A DNA stretch of 64,000 nt from Rutstroemia sp. NJR-2017a BVV2 (GCA_002946415.1 NJPS01000004.1:315001-379000); one strand, 5' to 3'. Numbered from the stretch's first letter, positions 33,527 through 44,586 are shown. Numbers and translations: made by a program. The notes: generated by a model from the letters alone, not told the origin.

Positions 33527-35437
33527 ATGTTGCGTTTGACGAAGAGCTTGCTTTTTGCTGTAGCAACGACAACCATAGGACGTGTCCTTGCAGCTACGCC
33601 AGACCAATGGAGAGATCGCTCTATCTATCAAGTCTTTACAGATCGGTTCGCGAGAACGGATTCTGCCAACACCACCGCATGTCCTTCTGAACTTTATGGC
33701 TACTGTGGTGGAACATGGCGAGGAATCATAAACAAGCTGGACTACATCCAAGTCGGTCTCAATTGACTGGAAACATCCTGCTCGTCCACTTATTGACCGA
33801 GTGTAGGATATGGGATTCACTGCAATCTGGATATCACCTGTAGTTGAGCAAGTTGCAGACCCACGCCGAGGATTTCATGGATATTCGGCTCAAAATCTGT
33901 ATGGATTAAACAGCCACTTTGGAAATGCATCAGATTTGATCGCGCTGGCAACTGCTTTGCATGAAAGAGACATGGCGAGCATCTTCTTTGGGAACTTTCG
34001 AGCTAAATAATAACAATTTCTACAGTATCTTATGGTTGATGTCGTTGCGAATCACATGGCATCTGACGACACGGCCGAGACAGTCGATTACAGTATCATG
34101 TATCCGTTCAATTCCAGTAGTTACTTCCACAGTGTTTGTTTTATCGATGATAATAACAACCAGACCAAGATCGAACTAGTGAGTTGTCATCCGAGAACTT
34201 CCAGATTTCTAGCTGACGAGAATGCACCTTTCTAGTGTGACCTTGGGAATAGTGCTTATCCGTTGCCGGACTTGAATACTACCCAACCGGCTGTGCGCGA
34301 TTTGCATACTGCCTGGATCAAGTACCTGGTGTCAACCTATTCAAGTTTGTCACTCACTGTTAATGCATCAATGGCTTAGCTAACATCAAGCACCAAGTTG
34401 ACGGACTACGCGTTGACACCGTCAGGCATGTTGAGAAGTCTTTCTGGCCTCTGTTTAATGATGCTGCAGGTGTTTATTGTGTAGGTGAAGTGTATGATGG
34501 CGATGTGGATTATCTCTGCGATTACCAGAATTACATGGACGGTCTACTTTCATATGCTTCGTGAGTACTTCCATGCAAAAGTATTGATGATGGGTATTCA
34601 CAAGGAAGTTAGATACTTCCAACTAGTCCAATTTTTCACCAACTCTTCGGCTACCTCGAAGAATCTGATAGGTCAGTTTCAGGCGCAGAACAAGAAATGC
34701 AAAGATACTACCTTGCTAGGGTCCTTCACTGAGAACCATGATCTGCCACGGTTTGGAAACTTCACCAGTGATATGGTCGTAAGTTGTCCTCATTTCGAGC
34801 TGGAATATGCTAACATATAGACTATTTAGCTGGCCAAGAACATCGTAACATACACGATGCTTACAGACGGCATCCCGATCAGTAGGTCATCTGCTACTTT
34901 ATTTGTCCAGTCTGCTCACAGATATCTTAGTATACCAAGGCCAAGAGCAACACTTCCATGGCGGCACCGATCCACATGACCGCGAGCCACTCTGGCCCAC
35001 GAATTACAACACTAGCTCTCCGCTGTACGTTCTCGTCAAACAGCTCAACGCCATACGATCCCTTGCAATCGCGCGCTCGGATACGTATTCAACCACGCAA
35101 AGCAGAGTCGTCTATGCCGACGACCACAACATTGCATTCCAGAAGAGCGATTCTGAATCGATGGTTCTGATGGTCTTGAATAACCTCGGTGAAAGAGCCG
35201 AGAGTTACACTGTAGAAATGAAGGATGTCGGATTTGAGGGGGGACTACAAGTAACGGATGTTTTGAGCTGTAGAAATGCAACGGTGGATTATTATGGGGG
35301 CCTCGATGTAGAGTTCGTTGGGGGATTACCTAGTGTAAGTTGTTTCAGTTCAATACTTCGTAGAATTATCTGACATTGATATGCAGGTCTATTACCCATT
35401 CCATCTATTAGCAGGGACTGGCTGGTGCGGACAGTGA
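33527..35437 (+). CDS. Secreted alpha-amylase (GH13, Taka-amylase type)
   Basis: Nine exons: 33527-33751, 33807-33974, 34026-34178, 34236-34344, 34398-34560, 34613-34778, 34830-34881, 34931-35334 and 35387-35437. The eight introns are 49-57 bases and phases agree at every junction, giving 496 residues, close to Aspergillus Taka-amylase. There is a signal peptide ([22 protein letters not shown]). GH13 landmarks appear in order: [15 protein letters not shown] with the nucleophile Asp, GEVYDGD with the acid/base Glu, and ENHDLPRF with the transition-state Asp. The enzyme hydrolyses internal alpha-1,4 bonds of starch outside the cell. Intron 2 starts with GC (GCGAGC) instead of GT. No starch-binding domain follows; the protein ends at [11 protein letters not shown]. 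All catalytic residues are intact, so the gene looks functional. Confidence 0.92.
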
Positions 35438-35762
35438 TATTAGCAGCAAATATCAAACTTCTTAAATCATGGTCCGGATCCAATTTCCAAGTGAACGAGA
35501 ATATTTACTATGCCAGACGTTCTTGCACGTAAGAAAAGTTGCAGATGATCATTTCTCATGGAAATGCATTGATTTCAGCTTTTCTTTGTTGTCGCGAAGG
35601 TATGATGAAAGTATTTTGGTAACACCCTGTTCCGGCGGTGAGATTATCATAAAGACTTCCTTGTTCTTCAAATCTTAGGATCATCTTTCATTGCTTCAAT
35701 GCTACCAAAAATTAGATAGACACTCGTACGAGAAGAATTCATTTGTCAGGCAGTCTAACGTC
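35438..35762. other. Short intergenic region
   Basis: 325 bases between two plus-strand genes; 3' UTR and promoter, with no motif recognised. Confidence 0.5.
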
Positions 35763-37072
35763 ATGTCATCAGCCTCAAATCTGCGGAGGCGACGCTTTTC
35801 TGGCCGCCCTATTTCGTCAAGTGCATCACCAAGAGTTCCACCTACAACATCTTCGCCAAAATACTCGCCCATTCACAAAGAAGAGACTATATCAGAGTCG
35901 GGTGGTAGATTTATTGGATTGAGTGAGCTAATCAAAGCTCTTACAGAAGGGATCGAAAGATCGTTCCGGAAACTGTGTGAACCTCCAAATGGCCCAGGCT
36001 CGACATTCTCTCGTGGCCTCCTAATATTCAGCTTGCTTCTGTTCTTTTTATCTACTCTCAGAGCTTTCTACCTAGTAGTTCCATGGTGTAAGATCCTCGG
36101 CTTGGCCTCGTTGCCCGCCTGCCAAGATTCGACCTATACTCTGGAACCCTACGTGGATACAAACGGACGAGTTTTTACCATCCCAAGGGCTCGGTACATT
36201 AAGTAAAGGAGTTAACAGCTCCTCTGAGCCACCTTGAAGATTTTGGCGCCCTGCATGGTCTTAGCTTCATTGCTTGGTCCTACGACGAAATCAGGGCGCA
36301 GGTAGATTCTATCATCAGCGGGATCCCAGCAAAATCGCCCCTTTTCAGACCATTGGAGGGGCATGCCACATCGCTGAAGGAGCAAGTCCATACCTTGATC
36401 ACCAAATCTCATAAATACAAAGACACGGCAGTTCAAGCATTGTCTACTTTCAAGAAACTTACGCATGGGCTTGCAAGATCTCTTCAGCGTGAGAAACCAT
36501 TTTCAGTTGGACGCTACTTTGGGTTCCCAGCAGATGTTCCCGTCCAAGCAGTAATAACTCTCTGGATTGAGTTCTACATCACCATTCAGAAACAAATCGG
36601 AGCAGTCAGATCCGCTATCCATGAATACCAAGCCGACATGATCGATCTCAAACTGGAGACCCTTGCCACCAAGGAAGCCTTAACTCAGAGTTACGAGGAG
36701 GCTGCTGCGCTGGAGGGATTCGAGTCCCATTGGAAGGATGCGTTCAATATGTACATTGCAAACACAGTCATGGACAGATTAATCGAGTTTGACACCAAAG
36801 GGGACAACGTGACGAGAGAAGCAGAAATCATGCTTGCGGATGCCAGCTGGAAGCTTAACAACGTCATAGACAGGTTGACTCGCTCGATGGATAGATATGC
36901 CAAGGCGGAGCATGTGGTTGTTGCGAGTGGTTTGGCTAGAGGCTGGAGTGTGAATGAGCAGATTTCGATACTGCATTGGCAGACTCGGACGATTCACAAG
37001 ATGTTTTTTATGCTTACGAGACAACAGCATGATCTGTCGTCTAGATTCAGAGGCTTTTTCGAAAGAGAGTGA
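35763..37072 (+). CDS. Single-pass membrane protein with helical C-terminal region, unknown function
   Basis: I start at ATG 35763. The frame extends upstream without another ATG. Exon 1 is 35763-36087 and exon 2 is 36219-37072, joined over a 131-base GTAAGA..CAG intron in phase 1; 392 residues. The N-terminal 75 residues are basic, Ser/Pro-rich and disordered. A strong hydrophobic segment follows (GLLIFSLLLFFLSTLRAFYLVVPW, in part). The rest is soluble, mostly helical and probably coiled (SYDEIRAQVDSIISG, DTAVQALSTFKKL, DLKLETLATKEALTQS). Topology would place the helical part on one side of an internal or plasma membrane. I do not recognise the family. The intron is inferred: without it the frame stops at TAA just after 36204, and the downstream open frame would be orphaned. 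Confidence 0.7.
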
Positions 37073-37412
37073 TTAGATGAATTAGTCGTGGGTCGGATCT
37101 GGGTGGTTTGATTGAATGTTAAGGGGGGTTGTAAATTCCGTGAATCTCATTCAATGAATATTGATCTATTAGTCATATTAGACATGCTATTTCTTACTCA
37201 TAACACAGCTATAAAGGACGTAGTGACGCTCTGGCTGTTTGATTGAAACAGTGCTATGAAACAACAATACAAAAACAGCACAACAATACAATGAAGACCA
37301 ACATATTTAAAGCAGTTTTGACTAGATAGAACATCCATATAATACAACACTCTCATCTCTCACCTACCTAGTAACGATCATTTTTTTTCAATAGCAGTTG
37401 CAGATTCACAAG
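37073..37412. other. Short intergenic region
   Basis: 340 AT-rich bases, with a poly-T run just before the next gene's start. No motif recognised. Confidence 0.5.
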
Positions 37413-37958
37413 ATGTATCCTAACTTGTCCGAGGAGTATCCTCAAAATGAACAACCACGCTTAATGCAGCCCAGCCCAGGCATCGACAGGAACGAACAGA
37501 CGAATGGCAATACCGGCGAGCGCATTATTGCTGCGTGTTATGACGTCAAAGATCCGGGAACAAAGAAGCAGCGTTGGGTATTTCGCTCTGGAGATGAAAC
37601 GACGTTGGATGGACATGAAACGCCTTTACAGCTTCTTAACTTTATACCTGAGATTAGTGCTGAAGCGACGTCTACTGTCTCTGGTAGCTCTGTTCCCGCT
37701 GGTAATGCCATACCCGTAGGCGGCCCCGAAACTACGTCTGGTGTTCCCGCTAATTCGCTTCCCCCTAATAATTACATGCCAGTACCCAACGCCGGGACAA
37801 CGTACGGAGGAAGTGGTCTTTCCCAGCAGCAACATAGTGCTCGTATTGAGTCTTCTCTGCAACAATGGAGAACTTTCGTCCATAGCAGCGAAAGTGAGGA
37901 AGTTGACTCCGAGTTGGTAGCGGCCAAGTTACCCTATTCTAAGTTGTACCGCCCATAG
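37413..37958 (+). CDS. Hypothetical disordered protein
   Basis: One exon, 181 residues from the ATG at 37413 (context AAGATGT). A small ordered core, GERIIAACYDVKDPGTKKQRWVF (split here only for description), sits at about residues 28-52. Around it the chain is Pro/Gly/Ser/Asn-rich. There is no signal peptide or membrane segment. It follows the membrane-protein gene by 340 bases on the same strand. No family is recognised, and it may be lineage-specific. Confidence 0.5.
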   Translation: MYPNLSEEYPQNEQPRLMQPSPGIDRNEQTNGNTGERIIAACYDVKDPGTKKQRWVFRSGDETTLDGHETPLQLLNFIPEISAEATSTVSGSSVPAGNAIPVGGPETTSGVPANSLPPNNYMPVPNAGTTYGGSGLSQQQHSARIESSLQQWRTFVHSSESEEVDSELVAAKLPYSKLYRP

Positions 37959-39241
37959 ATCAGACGGCCGTCTTCCAGATCTATCAAGAGGCCTTAAAAG
38001 AATAATGAATGATATCAATAATTCATAGATGAAAGAAAGGACTTGGATAAAGATCAACCGTTTTCTTGTGACTTTGCGCTCGTCTTTCATCTAACATGTT
38101 TAAATCCAAAAATGCGATGCTTTTACAAATTGAAAATTCAATACTACTACTTATTCGCATGTGAACCAAAACATAATAATAGAAATTGATGACTCGTGTA
38201 AGTAACTTTGAAGAGTATATGTGTTTATTCGATGTGAATTTATGGTTGCTTAGTAGGAGATTTCGTTCTCAATCGAACAACCACAGGTACTAGACTATGG
38301 AAAGAACGATGCAATATGTCTATAGGAGCATTTAAACTAGCATGCTAAGAAAGCATTAAAAGGGAGAATTAGACAGTAACTGTAGAAGGAGATAGGAGAG
38401 AGACGGCGTAGAGAGAGAGGGAGAGAGCTGTGGGCAGTCAAGAAGCCACAGCAGTAGTGAAGCGACGCTCAGGGGAGCGAGACAAAAAAGAACAGCTCTG
38501 TTATTTATGTGGAATCTGCATCGGACTGATAGATGCTCTTTTGACGATCAACCGATGAAGTGCATTTACTTTCGCACCTACAACACGTTGCCAGACAAAT
38601 GAACGTGGAGTGAATTCATCGGCACAGTTACCCCGCACTTTGAGCCTAGCTTAGATGACGCGATAATGTAGCGACAAGACCCTGGAAATCTCCAACTACA
38701 ACATGCTTCAGCTTAACTTGTGAAGTGACTGTATGAAGGACTTAAGATCTTACAGTATAACGTTACATCAACATAGAAAATTACTTCAGCCCTATCTCTA
38801 GTTTTACTCACTAAGAGAGGTCTTGGCGCCTGCATCAATAAGGGTTAACGAGGACGTGGGAGCAACTTCTTTCTGACCTCGGTATCAGCAAGTATTCCTA
38901 TCTATCCAAAGCAGCCACTATCTATCTCAAGCAGCCACTACGGTAAAACGTTCGTATTGGGAAGCAACCTCCGTCCCAACCTCCGACTCCCAACATTAAT
39001 TCCAACTAAATTCGAGTTAGAAGCGGACCTTGATTCCGATATACCCGGGGACGATTTGACTGGTTGAATTTCACTGGGAACCCCCACCAACACCTTTTTT
39101 TTCGGGGGGTGGAGAGCAAACTGCGGCAATTGGCTTTACAAATGTCGCAGTACCATCTTCTTATAAATACGTGAACTCCATGACTCCTTTTCCTCAAGCC
39201 GTCCAAATCTAGCATTTCTTACAGCACCCCTACCAAACAGA
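37959..39241. other. Intergenic region with TATA box near its right end
   Basis: About 1.3 kb. Purine-rich GAGA stretches lie near 38395-38430 and two copies of an AGCAGCCACTA.. phrase near 38910-38940. No coding frame is supported. A TATA box precedes the flavin oxidoreductase gene. Confidence 0.5.
39162..39169 (+). promoter_or_regulatory. TATA box of the flavin oxidoreductase gene
   Basis: TATAAATA lies 73 bases before the ATG at 39242, a normal distance for a short fungal 5' UTR. Confidence 0.6.
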
Positions 39242-40486
39242 ATGCCCTACTCCATCCCAAAACAAGAACCCCCAGCGGGGACGGCCCTCTCCGCCTCCCC
39301 ACCAACCCTCTTCACACCCCTCACTCTCCGCTCCCAGACTTTTCAGAACCGCATTTGGGTAGCTCCTATGTGCACATACAGTGCTGAAGACGGCCATCTC
39401 ACCGACTTCCACCTCGTGCATCTCGGCGCATTTGCCTACCGTGGGGCATCCCTCACCATCATCGAAGCCACTGCTGTTCGTCCTGAAGGGCGGATATCCC
39501 CTGGTGATGCAGGGCTGTGGGAGGATGCGCAGATCGCCGGGGTCAAGCGAGTCGTTGACTTCGCGCACAGTCAGGGCCAGAAAATTGGGATCCAGTTGGC
39601 GCATGCAGGGAGAAAGGCGTCAACGATGCCGCCGTGGACGTCGCAGGTCCCGGGAGTAAGCATTGTCGCGGAAGAGGAAGATGGTGGTTGGCCAAAGAAC
39701 GTTAAGGCTATGAGTGCGATTAAATGGGGAGAAGGTTATGCAGAGCCGATTGAGATGACCGTGGAAGAGATTCAGGACGTCATTGATGGATTTCGGGATG
39801 CCGCGAAAAGAGCAGTGGAGGCGGGCGTCGATGTCATTGAACTCCACGGAGCTCACGGCTATTTGTTGCACTCGTCATTGAGTCCGCAGTCAAATCAGAG
39901 AACTGATCAGTATGGTGGAAGTTGGGAGAACCGAACTCGGTTGTTGATTGAGACCATCAAAGCGGTGAGAGGCGCGATTCCGGATGAGATGCCTCTACTT
40001 TTGAGAATAAGTGCAACGGAATGGTTAGAGGGTGTTGAGAGCTGGGATGTCCCTGATACTATTCGTCTAGCGAGAATGCTTCCTTCACTTGGCGTCGATC
40101 TGCTCGATGTGAGTTCTGCTGGAAACTCCCCTAAGCAAAAGATTGCTATGCACACCAATTATCAAATCGGTATAGCGGCACAAATCCGTGCTGCGCTGCA
40201 CAAAGATGGAATTAAAGACCTGAAGATCGGCTGTGTGGGTATGATTACGGAGGCTGAAGCCGCGAAGGAACATGTAGAGGAACCTCGTGCAAATACGGAT
40301 GGAGAAGGTGTGGTGGATATCAAGGATGAGCAAGGAAAGTTGGCGAAGGCGGATGTGGTGTTAGCTGCTCGACAGTTCTTGAGAGAACCTGAATGGGTTC
40401 TGAGAGTCGCTTACAGGCTAGGAGTTGAGGTGAAGTGGCCGATTCAGTATTCAAGAGGTAAATTCTTGAAAGGAAGTCATATCTGA
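39242..40486 (+). CDS. Old-yellow-enzyme family NADH:flavin oxidoreductase (YqjM-like)
   Basis: A single exon of 414 residues forming an FMN-binding TIM barrel. Family landmarks: LFTPLTLR near residue 23, APMCTYSAEDG with Cys44 (the redox-tuning cysteine of the YqjM/class III type), GIQLAHAGRKAS, the catalytic ELHGAHGYLLHSSLSP pair of His residues, the NQRTDQYGGSWENR phosphate/FMN stretch, and DVVLAARQFLREPEW near the end. Members use NAD(P)H to reduce activated C=C bonds of enones and nitro compounds and are usually cytosolic. No cluster partner is evident. The next gene downstream is on the other strand. Confidence 0.93.
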   Translation: MPYSIPKQEPPAGTALSASPPTLFTPLTLRSQTFQNRIWVAPMCTYSAEDGHLTDFHLVHLGAFAYRGASLTIIEATAVRPEGRISPGDAGLWEDAQIAGVKRVVDFAHSQGQKIGIQLAHAGRKASTMPPWTSQVPGVSIVAEEEDGGWPKNVKAMSAIKWGEGYAEPIEMTVEEIQDVIDGFRDAAKRAVEAGVDVIELHGAHGYLLHSSLSPQSNQRTDQYGGSWENRTRLLIETIKAVRGAIPDEMPLLLRISATEWLEGVESWDVPDTIRLARMLPSLGVDLLDVSSAGNSPKQKIAMHTNYQIGIAAQIRAALHKDGIKDLKIGCVGMITEAEAAKEHVEEPRANTDGEGVVDIKDEQGKLAKADVVLAARQFLREPEWVLRVAYRLGVEVKWPIQYSRGKFLKGSHI

Positions 40487-40866
40487 TAAATCGAGGCTTG
40501 CTCTAGACGTACGGATACACAGATAGATACCAGGAATAGACTAGGACCTTTAAGACTACGGTATCACTTTTCCTCAGACTCGTAATACTGCTAATAACTA
40601 TTGTCGCTCCAAAGTGCAGTTTTACTTCTTACAATGTTTTCAAAGAATAATTTGAGGTGTGTTGCTAGACTTGGAAAGTTTCACCGGTCGAGGAAGAGCA
40701 GCATGCAGGGTGGAACGTTCTAAATCAGAGTGACGACAACATCACCCTGAGAAGAAAGTAGGTGGAATAATAAAGAGATTATATTTATATCTGAGTAGCA
40801 ATACCCGCAGTTTTCCTTTCCCAACTCCACGCTAAAGCAACCAAGAATTAAATCAGAAGCCGATGC
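40487..40866. other. Convergent 3' region
   Basis: 380 bases between two converging genes; no feature seen. Confidence 0.5.
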
Positions 40867-41940
40867 TTACGCATACTCCTCAAAAACAAAATTCACCAAT
40901 TCAGCCAAACCCTGAATATCCCCTTCAAACGTCCCAATACTGGGACCCCCATTTGCAAAAGTATCTGTACATCTCCCACCAAAATCCACGATCCACGCAT
41001 CATTATTCGCATCAATCAGCACATTCTCCGGCTTCGCATCACCCCACACAATCCCACGGCTATGCAGTTGTGTCACCGCATGAAAAACTTGATCAACCCA
41101 CCTCCTCTTGAGCGAAAGTTCCGTCGCCGGCTCCGAAGCACATGCCAATGTAACATAACTGCAATCAATATATGATAAAAGAAGACCGAGAACCAGCCCC
41201 TTGTCGTCCCGGACGATACCGTGAACTTGCGGGATATTGATATCTTGAAGATCGAAGCCGGAGTTCGAGATACAGAAGTAGGTCTGCAGTTCACGAACAG
41301 CGAGGTCGGCGTCATGTGGAAAGTAGGGTTTGAAGAAGCACATGGTTTTGCCGTTAATGAGGACTTTTGAGGAGTTGGGACAGACCTCGGATTCGGCGCT
41401 TGAGATGACTAGGTTGATGGAAGAAGGGTGATAGGATGGCCAGTTGAGGGTGATTTCGAGAAGTTCTTCGGGTAGGCGGATTCCGGGTTGAGGTATTTCG
41501 GTTTGTTGGGCACTTGGCAATGGGACTAGCTCATGATTGACCACACCGAGGTCAAAATGATAGACTTTCGATTGAAGGTAGTCTTGAAGAGTAACCACCT
41601 GTGTGGAGGAGAGTTTTTCAAAGAGAGGTATGCAAGGGGTAAGTGCCCAGGTGTAAAAGTCTTCAGGCTGAACTCTGTCAATCTCATCAGTTGATTCTTG
41701 ATCAGATTTTATCGCATCGAGGCCATGAAGGTAGTCGTCATAGAAGGCAGGAGAAGAAAGGAAGTTTTCTGGGGCCATATTGATGTAGAAGCATGAATCA
41801 TAGCAGCGTACACCGATCTGAGCTTCATCGTTCTGTGTATTGCAAAGGAAGCTGGTGACGATGTAGGGAGGTTTTTCTGGAAAGTCTTCATTGGTAATCC
41901 ATTCGCAGCTGCTCCCACAGTTGTCTCCGAACTGATTCAT
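40867..41940 (-). CDS. Divergent protein-kinase-like protein
   Basis: One exon, 357 residues. The N-terminal 150 residues are unique to this fungal type (WITNEDFP, VYHFDLGVVNHELVPLP). A reduced kinase fold follows. The catalytic-loop equivalent is GIVWGDAKPENVLID with Asp301, and the metal-binding equivalent is WIVDFGG with Asp319. The HRD arginine is absent (WGD), as in many fungal kinase-like proteins of the aminoglycoside-phosphotransferase/ABC1-like style. No clear glycine-rich loop is visible; the Lys in VLINGKTMCFFKP may replace the N-lobe lysine. The protein stops soon after the DFG-like motif, so most of the C-lobe (APE onward) is missing. Substrate unknown; activity is possible but unproven. 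Confidence 0.75.
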   Translation of the reverse strand: MNQFGDNCGSSCEWITNEDFPEKPPYIVTSFLCNTQNDEAQIGVRCYDSCFYINMAPENFLSSPAFYDDYLHGLDAIKSDQESTDEIDRVQPEDFYTWALTPCIPLFEKLSSTQVVTLQDYLQSKVYHFDLGVVNHELVPLPSAQQTEIPQPGIRLPEELLEITLNWPSYHPSSINLVISSAESEVCPNSSKVLINGKTMCFFKPYFPHDADLAVRELQTYFCISNSGFDLQDINIPQVHGIVRDDKGLVLGLLLSYIDCSYVTLACASEPATELSLKRRWVDQVFHAVTQLHSRGIVWGDAKPENVLIDANNDAWIVDFGGRCTDTFANGGPSIGTFEGDIQGLAELVNFVFEEYA

Positions 41941-43116
41941 GATAGAGATAAGGTTGGAAATAAGATTTATCTATGGCTTGGCAAGCTATGAGAAAGATCC
42001 CGAAGGTGCAGAAAACTATTGAGTGCATAATGATGGCTGGATTATGAAATCATTGGCGTTAATATATCCCAGAGCACAAGAAAAAATTCTCTCCATTTCC
42101 CCAGTCTTGGAGTCACCCGCTGTTGGCCCAAGATCACCCTTCAATATGCGCTCGTCTATTCCCGAGGAAATGAGGAGGTCAAAACGTCACAACATGCGGC
42201 CCCTTGGAAGGTGCGGTAAGCCCGACTAAGGTCACCAACAAGAATTTTATTTCACTTGTAGATGCTTCGTTCACTTAAGATTGCTCAATCCCAAAGTGGC
42301 TGTGTACCGAAGTTCTTTTGCAAACGAAGTACTGGACGGAAGGAGCATTAAAGTGAAACAATTGTGTTTGTAAAATCCTGTGTAAAGATGCATAACGAAT
42401 ATTTGTCGGTGTTGGTGACAGCATCTTACAGTGAGAACCCCCATAAAGATATACTGAGCGATGTGGCGACGATAGCATGCTTATTCTCCTAATTTATTCC
42501 ACAGCTGTCTCATTGGTGAAAACATGAATACAGAAATGCTTTCATTAAGGCCAGCAGTCGAAGGCATCTAGGCGGCCGAATTGCCTAGCGATGCTATTTA
42601 TAACCACCTGTTCGCCGCGAAGAGTTTCAGTTGGGTAGAAATCCCTTAGGACTACCTACGGAGTAAACTCACTCACGCATTAATCGCGGCTGCCGCGTCT
42701 GGTTACTGATTTGGTCGCAATCGCGGCTCAGTGATTCTTGGCCACGCACTGTGACGCCGACTACAGAGACTCTGAGTGAAGCCAACCAAGACATGCCCAC
42801 GACCGTATGTGGCTCCTGTTGAGCCGCAAAAGTCCCACCCGCCGTTCTTTTAGCGGTATCTCCGGGGAGTGGAAAGGCGCCTGAGAAGCAATTAATCTTG
42901 ATTCCCATATAGCAAGAAGTCGACCGGTTAAACCGCTTCGCGGTGTGATCTGATAGACCCAATTTATGTAATCAATAAGTCACGGCCCTTGATTGCAAGG
43001 ATTATCGTATACAAAGCGCCATCTAGTGAGGCTGCATTGCTGATCCATAGAGGTTCGAATCACAGAGTAAAGGTTTTATCTGTGACTGCTCCGTCTCGGT
43101 TGTTGCCGCTACTCGT
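41941..43116. other. Intergenic region, no gene seen
   Basis: About 1.2 kb between two minus-strand genes. A T-loop-like word (GGTTCGAATC, about 43052) is present, but no tRNA can be folded around it. No coding frame is supported. Confidence 0.5.
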
Positions 43117-44586
43117 TCATGCCAACTCCCTTAGAAGTCTATCTTTCGGTCTTCGGGCTTTCATTAATTCCTTCCTTTCTTTCTCGCTGAGTTTGGCCTC
43201 TGCCTCATCAGAATCTCGAATCTTCTTGACCAAATCAATTCTCTTTTCATTGCTTCGGATTTTAATGCCTCGATCCTTACAGATACGCTCCAGCGACATT
43301 ACCGACAACAATTCATAATCGACTTCACCAGTCTCAAGCCACATGATACACGCAGCCTTGGTTTCCCCTCCGAACCAGCCTTGCCTTCGGCATATATCAT
43401 GTAACTCTTGCGATGATCTAGTTGCCCAGTGCGAACTCTTCCAGTCGTAATTTACGACACAGCTTGGCTGCGATTTTCTGGCAGGCTGATAGCTATCTTG
43501 AAGTAGCCTGTCGCGTTTTCCTAGCTCATCGATCTGTTTAAAAACTTTTCTTGGCTCCACCGGATGCCCAACGATAGCCTCTAGCTCGGCTTTCTCCTTG
43601 GTGTACTCTTTTTTGAGTCTCTCGAGCCTTTTCTTGGTTTCATGGACAGACTTGCGTATTTGACTGAGCGGTGGTCTTTTTGAATTGCGATCATTATTCT
43701 CCAACCGCCTGACAACATTCTGGCCTGCATTTGATACTCCTAAAATTGTCGCAACATAAGGAAGAGACCGCGTTGACAGAGTATCATAGAAGGTGCTACC
43801 GCTCTCCATGAAATCTAATGCCTCTTCCAGTTCCTCGATCGTTTCCTCTTTGAAGTTCAGGTTACAATACATTATTATCTCTCTCGAATTCCCTCTGTCA
43901 CAATCGCTCTGGTCATTCAACTTCAGTCGTTCGATCTTCAATGCCTTATCTCCGAGACTAGCGTTGACAAGATGGCGCTCGCTCAACATCTGTGAGAGCT
44001 CCTCTGAGGAATATGCATTGTAATTGTAACATGAGGTTTCCAAGCGATGTATCATCTCATCTCGAGAACCGGCTAAACCGAGTCGTCGCTCATCCAATAG
44101 TCGCGCTAACTTGCTATTATCTTTCGTTTTGTAGTTCATGCCATCACCATCCTTCTTCGCAGTGACCACATTGTTCGATGAGCTGGACGATGTAACGGAT
44201 GATGTATGCATTGATCTGCTGCGTCCCGTAGGTAGCGCTGCCTCTTCATCTGCTTTCGATTGATGAGTAACAGCTGGCGCGGGGCTGTGATCTGCTACCT
44301 TTCTGGAGGATACTTTCGGTGTCGTTGGGGAACCATCATTTTCGTTGTCTTGTAAACGTCGGATCAACATTTCTTTGGTGCCCGTTGATGGCATCAATCT
44401 TTCCTTGAGAATGGCTACCAGCTCTTCCTTTGATTTAGACTCGTAATCGGGCTTTGCCGAAACATCCTCCTCTACGACAATTGGCTTCCCAGTCTTTGTG
44501 GTTTTTGTGATCTTCGCGTGTTTTGGGGATGGCAGGAGAGTCGCGTTTGAGTCAGCCTCTGCTAAAGCGCGTTTGGCGCGAGGCAT
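43117..44586 (-). CDS. Multi-SAP-domain protein, probable nuclear DNA/RNA-binding factor
   Basis: One exon, 489 residues. The N-terminus is basic and Ser/Thr-rich, with a nuclear-localisation-like start (MPRAKRALAE). SAP-type helix-extended-helix units can be seen at about residues 48-80 (KSKEELVAILKERL), 152-184 (DNSKLARLLDERRLG), 190-223 (SSEELSQMLSERHL) and 386-419 (SSQELHDICRRQGW). Less clear units are at 267-298 and 424-458. A charged coiled coil spans about 312-340, and the tail is strongly basic (KARRPKDRLL). SAP motifs bind scaffold/matrix-attachment DNA or RNA and occur in chromatin, repair and RNA-processing factors. Six in a row is unusual. No enzymatic domain is present. Confidence 0.75.
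   Translation of the reverse strand: MPRAKRALAEADSNATLLPSPKHAKITKTTKTGKPIVVEEDVSAKPDYESKSKEELVAILKERLMPSTGTKEMLIRRLQDNENDGSPTTPKVSSRKVADHSPAPAVTHQSKADEEAALPTGRSRSMHTSSVTSSSSSNNVVTAKKDGDGMNYKTKDNSKLARLLDERRLGLAGSRDEMIHRLETSCYNYNAYSSEELSQMLSERHLVNASLGDKALKIERLKLNDQSDCDRGNSREIIMYCNLNFKEETIEELEEALDFMESGSTFYDTLSTRSLPYVATILGVSNAGQNVVRRLENNDRNSKRPPLSQIRKSVHETKKRLERLKKEYTKEKAELEAIVGHPVEPRKVFKQIDELGKRDRLLQDSYQPARKSQPSCVVNYDWKSSHWATRSSQELHDICRRQGWFGGETKAACIMWLETGEVDYELLSVMSLERICKDRGIKIRSNEKRIDLVKKIRDSDEAEAKLSEKERKELMKARRPKDRLLRELA

Noticed and set aside
43040..43075. Possible tRNA (T-loop word GGTTCGAATC)
   Set aside because: The flanks do not form a T-stem, and no A-box or acceptor stem is found within 120 bases on either strand.
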